Positions 3,691-5,289 of a DNA stretch of 5,289 bases are shown piece after piece (the first letter of the stretch is position 1; every line of letters begins with the position of its first letter). This stretch comes from Armatimonadota bacterium (GTDB taxonomy: Bacteria > Armatimonadota > JAAZEB01): the NCBI GenBank assembly GCA_012841485.1, contig DUUU01000206.1:1-5289 (forward strand). Direction: 5' to 3'. The notes beneath the pieces are model-generated. The model saw only the letters and a program-made list of their open reading frames with translations. It made no database searches and was not told the origin of the DNA. The translations under genes and the position numbers were made by a program.

Positions 3691-5283
3691 ATGAAGAGGC
3701 ATCGACGTGTTCGAGTCCGTCAGGCGAGCCTGGGAGCGCTGCTTCTCATCCTGGGATGGGCAGGATGGAAGACCGGCCCGGTCCCGGCGGCGGAAGGAGC
3801 GGCACCGGTGGCGGCACCAACGGAAGGCCCGGTCAGTTACGAGGCGTTCGGCGCGGTGGGTGACGGCGTGGCCGATGATCTCCCCGCCATCTGCAAGGCG
3901 CACGAATATGCCAATGCGCACAACCTGCCCGTCCAATCCAAGCCCAACGCGACCTATCACCTCGGCCGCCAGGCGCTCACGGCGGTCATTGCCACCGATA
4001 CGGATTGGAGCACCTCGCGTTTCATCATCGATGACACCGACGTGGAGAACCACCGCAAGGCGCTCTTCGAGGTGCGCTCGCTGCTGGAGCCCGTGGAGTT
4101 GAAGATTGAGCGGCTGCGACGCGACCAGGCGCAGGTGGATCTCCGTCCGGAAACCGATTGCTGGGTGCGGGTGGAGAGCGACGCGAAGAGGGTTTACATC
4201 CGGCGCGGCCTCAACCGCAACAACGGCACGGCGATGCGCGACTGCTTCATCGTGCGCCGGGATGGCACGGTGGAAGGCGCCATCGACTGGGATTACGACA
4301 CGATCACCCGCATCGAGGCCCGCCCGATCGACGAGAAACCGCTCTTGATCAAAGGCGGGGTTTTCACTACCTTCGCCAACCGGATGAAGCAGGAGAAGGG
4401 CTACAACTACTGGTCCCGGAATATCGTCATCACCCGTTCGAACACGGAGGTGGACGGCCTCACCCATTATGTCGTGGGAGAGACGGCCGTGGGGCACCCC
4501 TACTCCGGCTTCCTCAGCATCAGCCGCTGCGCCAACATCACCCTGCGCAACTGCTTCGTCAGCGGGCACAAAACCTACTCCACCATCGGCGCGGCGGGGA
4601 AGCCGGTCAGCATGGGCTCCTATGATCTGTCGGCCAACCAGGTAATCAACCTCCGCCTGATTGGTGTCCGGATGGATCACATCCTCGACACCACTCGCTG
4701 GGGCGTGATCGGCACGAACTACTGCAAGAACATCCTTCTGGAGGATTGCGTGCTCTCGCGGATGGACGCGCACCAGGGGGTCTCCGGCACCTACACGATC
4801 CGACGCTGCGAGCTGGGCTATGCGGGGCTCAACGCCATCGGCCGCGGCACCCTGCTGGTCGAGGACTCCACCCTGTACGGCGGGGCGTTCATCAGCCTCC
4901 GCAGCGATTACGGCAGCACCTGGGAGGGCGACGTGGTCATCCGCAACTGCCGTTGGGTGCCATCCGGCGGGCGAACGTGCTGGCCGCACCTCATCCGCGC
5001 GTCCAACGACGGCACGCACGACTTCGGCTATCCCTGCTTCATGCCCCGGGAGATCCGGATTGACGGGCTGTTCGTGGATGACAGCAACCATCCTGAGGAG
5101 TATGAGGGGATGTACCTCTTCTCCGATCCCGACGGAGCGGCGAAGAGCGACCAGGCGCGCCCCTTCCCCTATAGGCTGACCGAGAAAGTGATCATCCGGG
5201 GGCTCAAGACGGCCAGCGGAAAGAAGCCCCTCCTCTCGCCGGATCCCGAGATGGCGAAGAGCACGACCGTGATCGAGCAGTGA
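3691..5283 (+). CDS. Secreted right-handed parallel beta-helix protein (pectate lyase-like fold)
   Basis: The 530-residue protein begins with a Sec-type signal peptide: a basic stretch KRHRRVRVR (2-10), a hydrophobic core ASLGALLLILGWAGW (12-26) and a cleavage region near PVPAAEGA (30-37). The mature start has EAFGAVGDGVADDLPAICKA (51-70), the FGA-x-GDG-x-x-DD block that opens pectate-lyase-3/GH28-like beta-helices and phage tailspikes. Rung-like repeats follow: ANITLRNCFV (281-290), KNILLEDCVL (346-355), TYTIRRCEL (367-375), TLLVEDSTL (387-395), DVVIRNCRW (414-422), EIRIDGLFV (454-462) and KVIIRGLKT (499-507). Between about 135 and 275 lies a less repetitive part that may be a loop domain or catalytic insertion. 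It would act in the periplasm or outside the cell. Its fold suits a polysaccharide lyase, glycosidase or C5-epimerase, or a non-catalytic carbohydrate-binding protein; I recognise no catalytic set, so no enzyme name is given. It stands 252 bp after the galU-family gene on the same strand. The stop is inside the window. Confidence 0.8.
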   Translation: MKRHRRVRVRQASLGALLLILGWAGWKTGPVPAAEGAAPVAAPTEGPVSYEAFGAVGDGVADDLPAICKAHEYANAHNLPVQSKPNATYHLGRQALTAVIATDTDWSTSRFIIDDTDVENHRKALFEVRSLLEPVELKIERLRRDQAQVDLRPETDCWVRVESDAKRVYIRRGLNRNNGTAMRDCFIVRRDGTVEGAIDWDYDTITRIEARPIDEKPLLIKGGVFTTFANRMKQEKGYNYWSRNIVITRSNTEVDGLTHYVVGETAVGHPYSGFLSISRCANITLRNCFVSGHKTYSTIGAAGKPVSMGSYDLSANQVINLRLIGVRMDHILDTTRWGVIGTNYCKNILLEDCVLSRMDAHQGVSGTYTIRRCELGYAGLNAIGRGTLLVEDSTLYGGAFISLRSDYGSTWEGDVVIRNCRWVPSGGRTCWPHLIRASNDGTHDFGYPCFMPREIRIDGLFVDDSNHPEEYEGMYLFSDPDGAAKSDQARPFPYRLTEKVIIRGLKTASGKKPLLSPDPEMAKSTTVIEQ

Positions 5284-5289
5284 CGGCCC

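Noticed and set aside
3154..5091. 645-codon open frame on the minus strand, opposite the beta-helix and part of the galU-family gene
   Set aside because: It is antisense to two well-supported genes with recognisable motifs, spans the gap between them and shows no family motif. Long empty antisense frames are common in GC-rich DNA.

Overview
The window is GC-rich and bacterial. It reads as a junction between the end of a mobile or integrated segment on the left and a metabolic locus on the right. The sequence does not fix the taxon. High GC, a glucuronokinase of the type best known from plants, an ECF sigma factor and a large secreted beta-helix protein would suit an environmental, polysaccharide-using Gram-negative lineage (Armatimonadota-, Planctomycetota- or Hydrogenedentota-like). 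That placement is a low-confidence inference.

Left part (1-292): the last 31 codons of an IS3-family transposase are followed by the element's right inverted repeat, ending at about 126. At about 208-257 lies the 3' half of a tRNA-Gly(GCC) gene with no matching 5' half, and just after it a near-perfect terminator hairpin. A tRNA 3' fragment with its own terminator is the usual scar of site-specific integration into a tRNA gene. The integrated DNA, including the IS, would lie to the left and the chromosome to the right.

Middle part (325-1398): an ECF sigma factor lies on the minus strand. Its promoter is a textbook housekeeping one (TTGACC, 17 bp, TATAAT), and it overlaps or excludes all the longer possible starts. 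No anti-sigma gene is visible beside it. The 495 bp between this gene and the next, divergent one holds several inverted repeats: a palindrome abutting the sigma promoter, a 74-nt nested inverted repeat whose ends are two copies of one near-palindromic site, and a 9-bp GC hairpin.

Right part (1399-5283): three genes lie on the plus strand. The first is a GHMP-family glucuronokinase. Six bases later comes a GalU-type UTP:sugar-1-phosphate uridylyltransferase. After a 252-bp gap comes a protein with a signal peptide, predicted to be a secreted right-handed parallel beta-helix protein. Glucuronokinase makes glucuronate-1-phosphate, and a uridylyltransferase that accepts it would make UDP-glucuronate. 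The pair therefore looks like a bacterial version of the salvage route plants use to turn free glucuronate into UDP-glucuronate without UDP-glucose dehydrogenase. The beta-helix protein has the fold of many uronate-polymer lyases, hydrolases and epimerases and could act on the polymer that supplies or receives glucuronate, but its activity cannot be read from the sequence.
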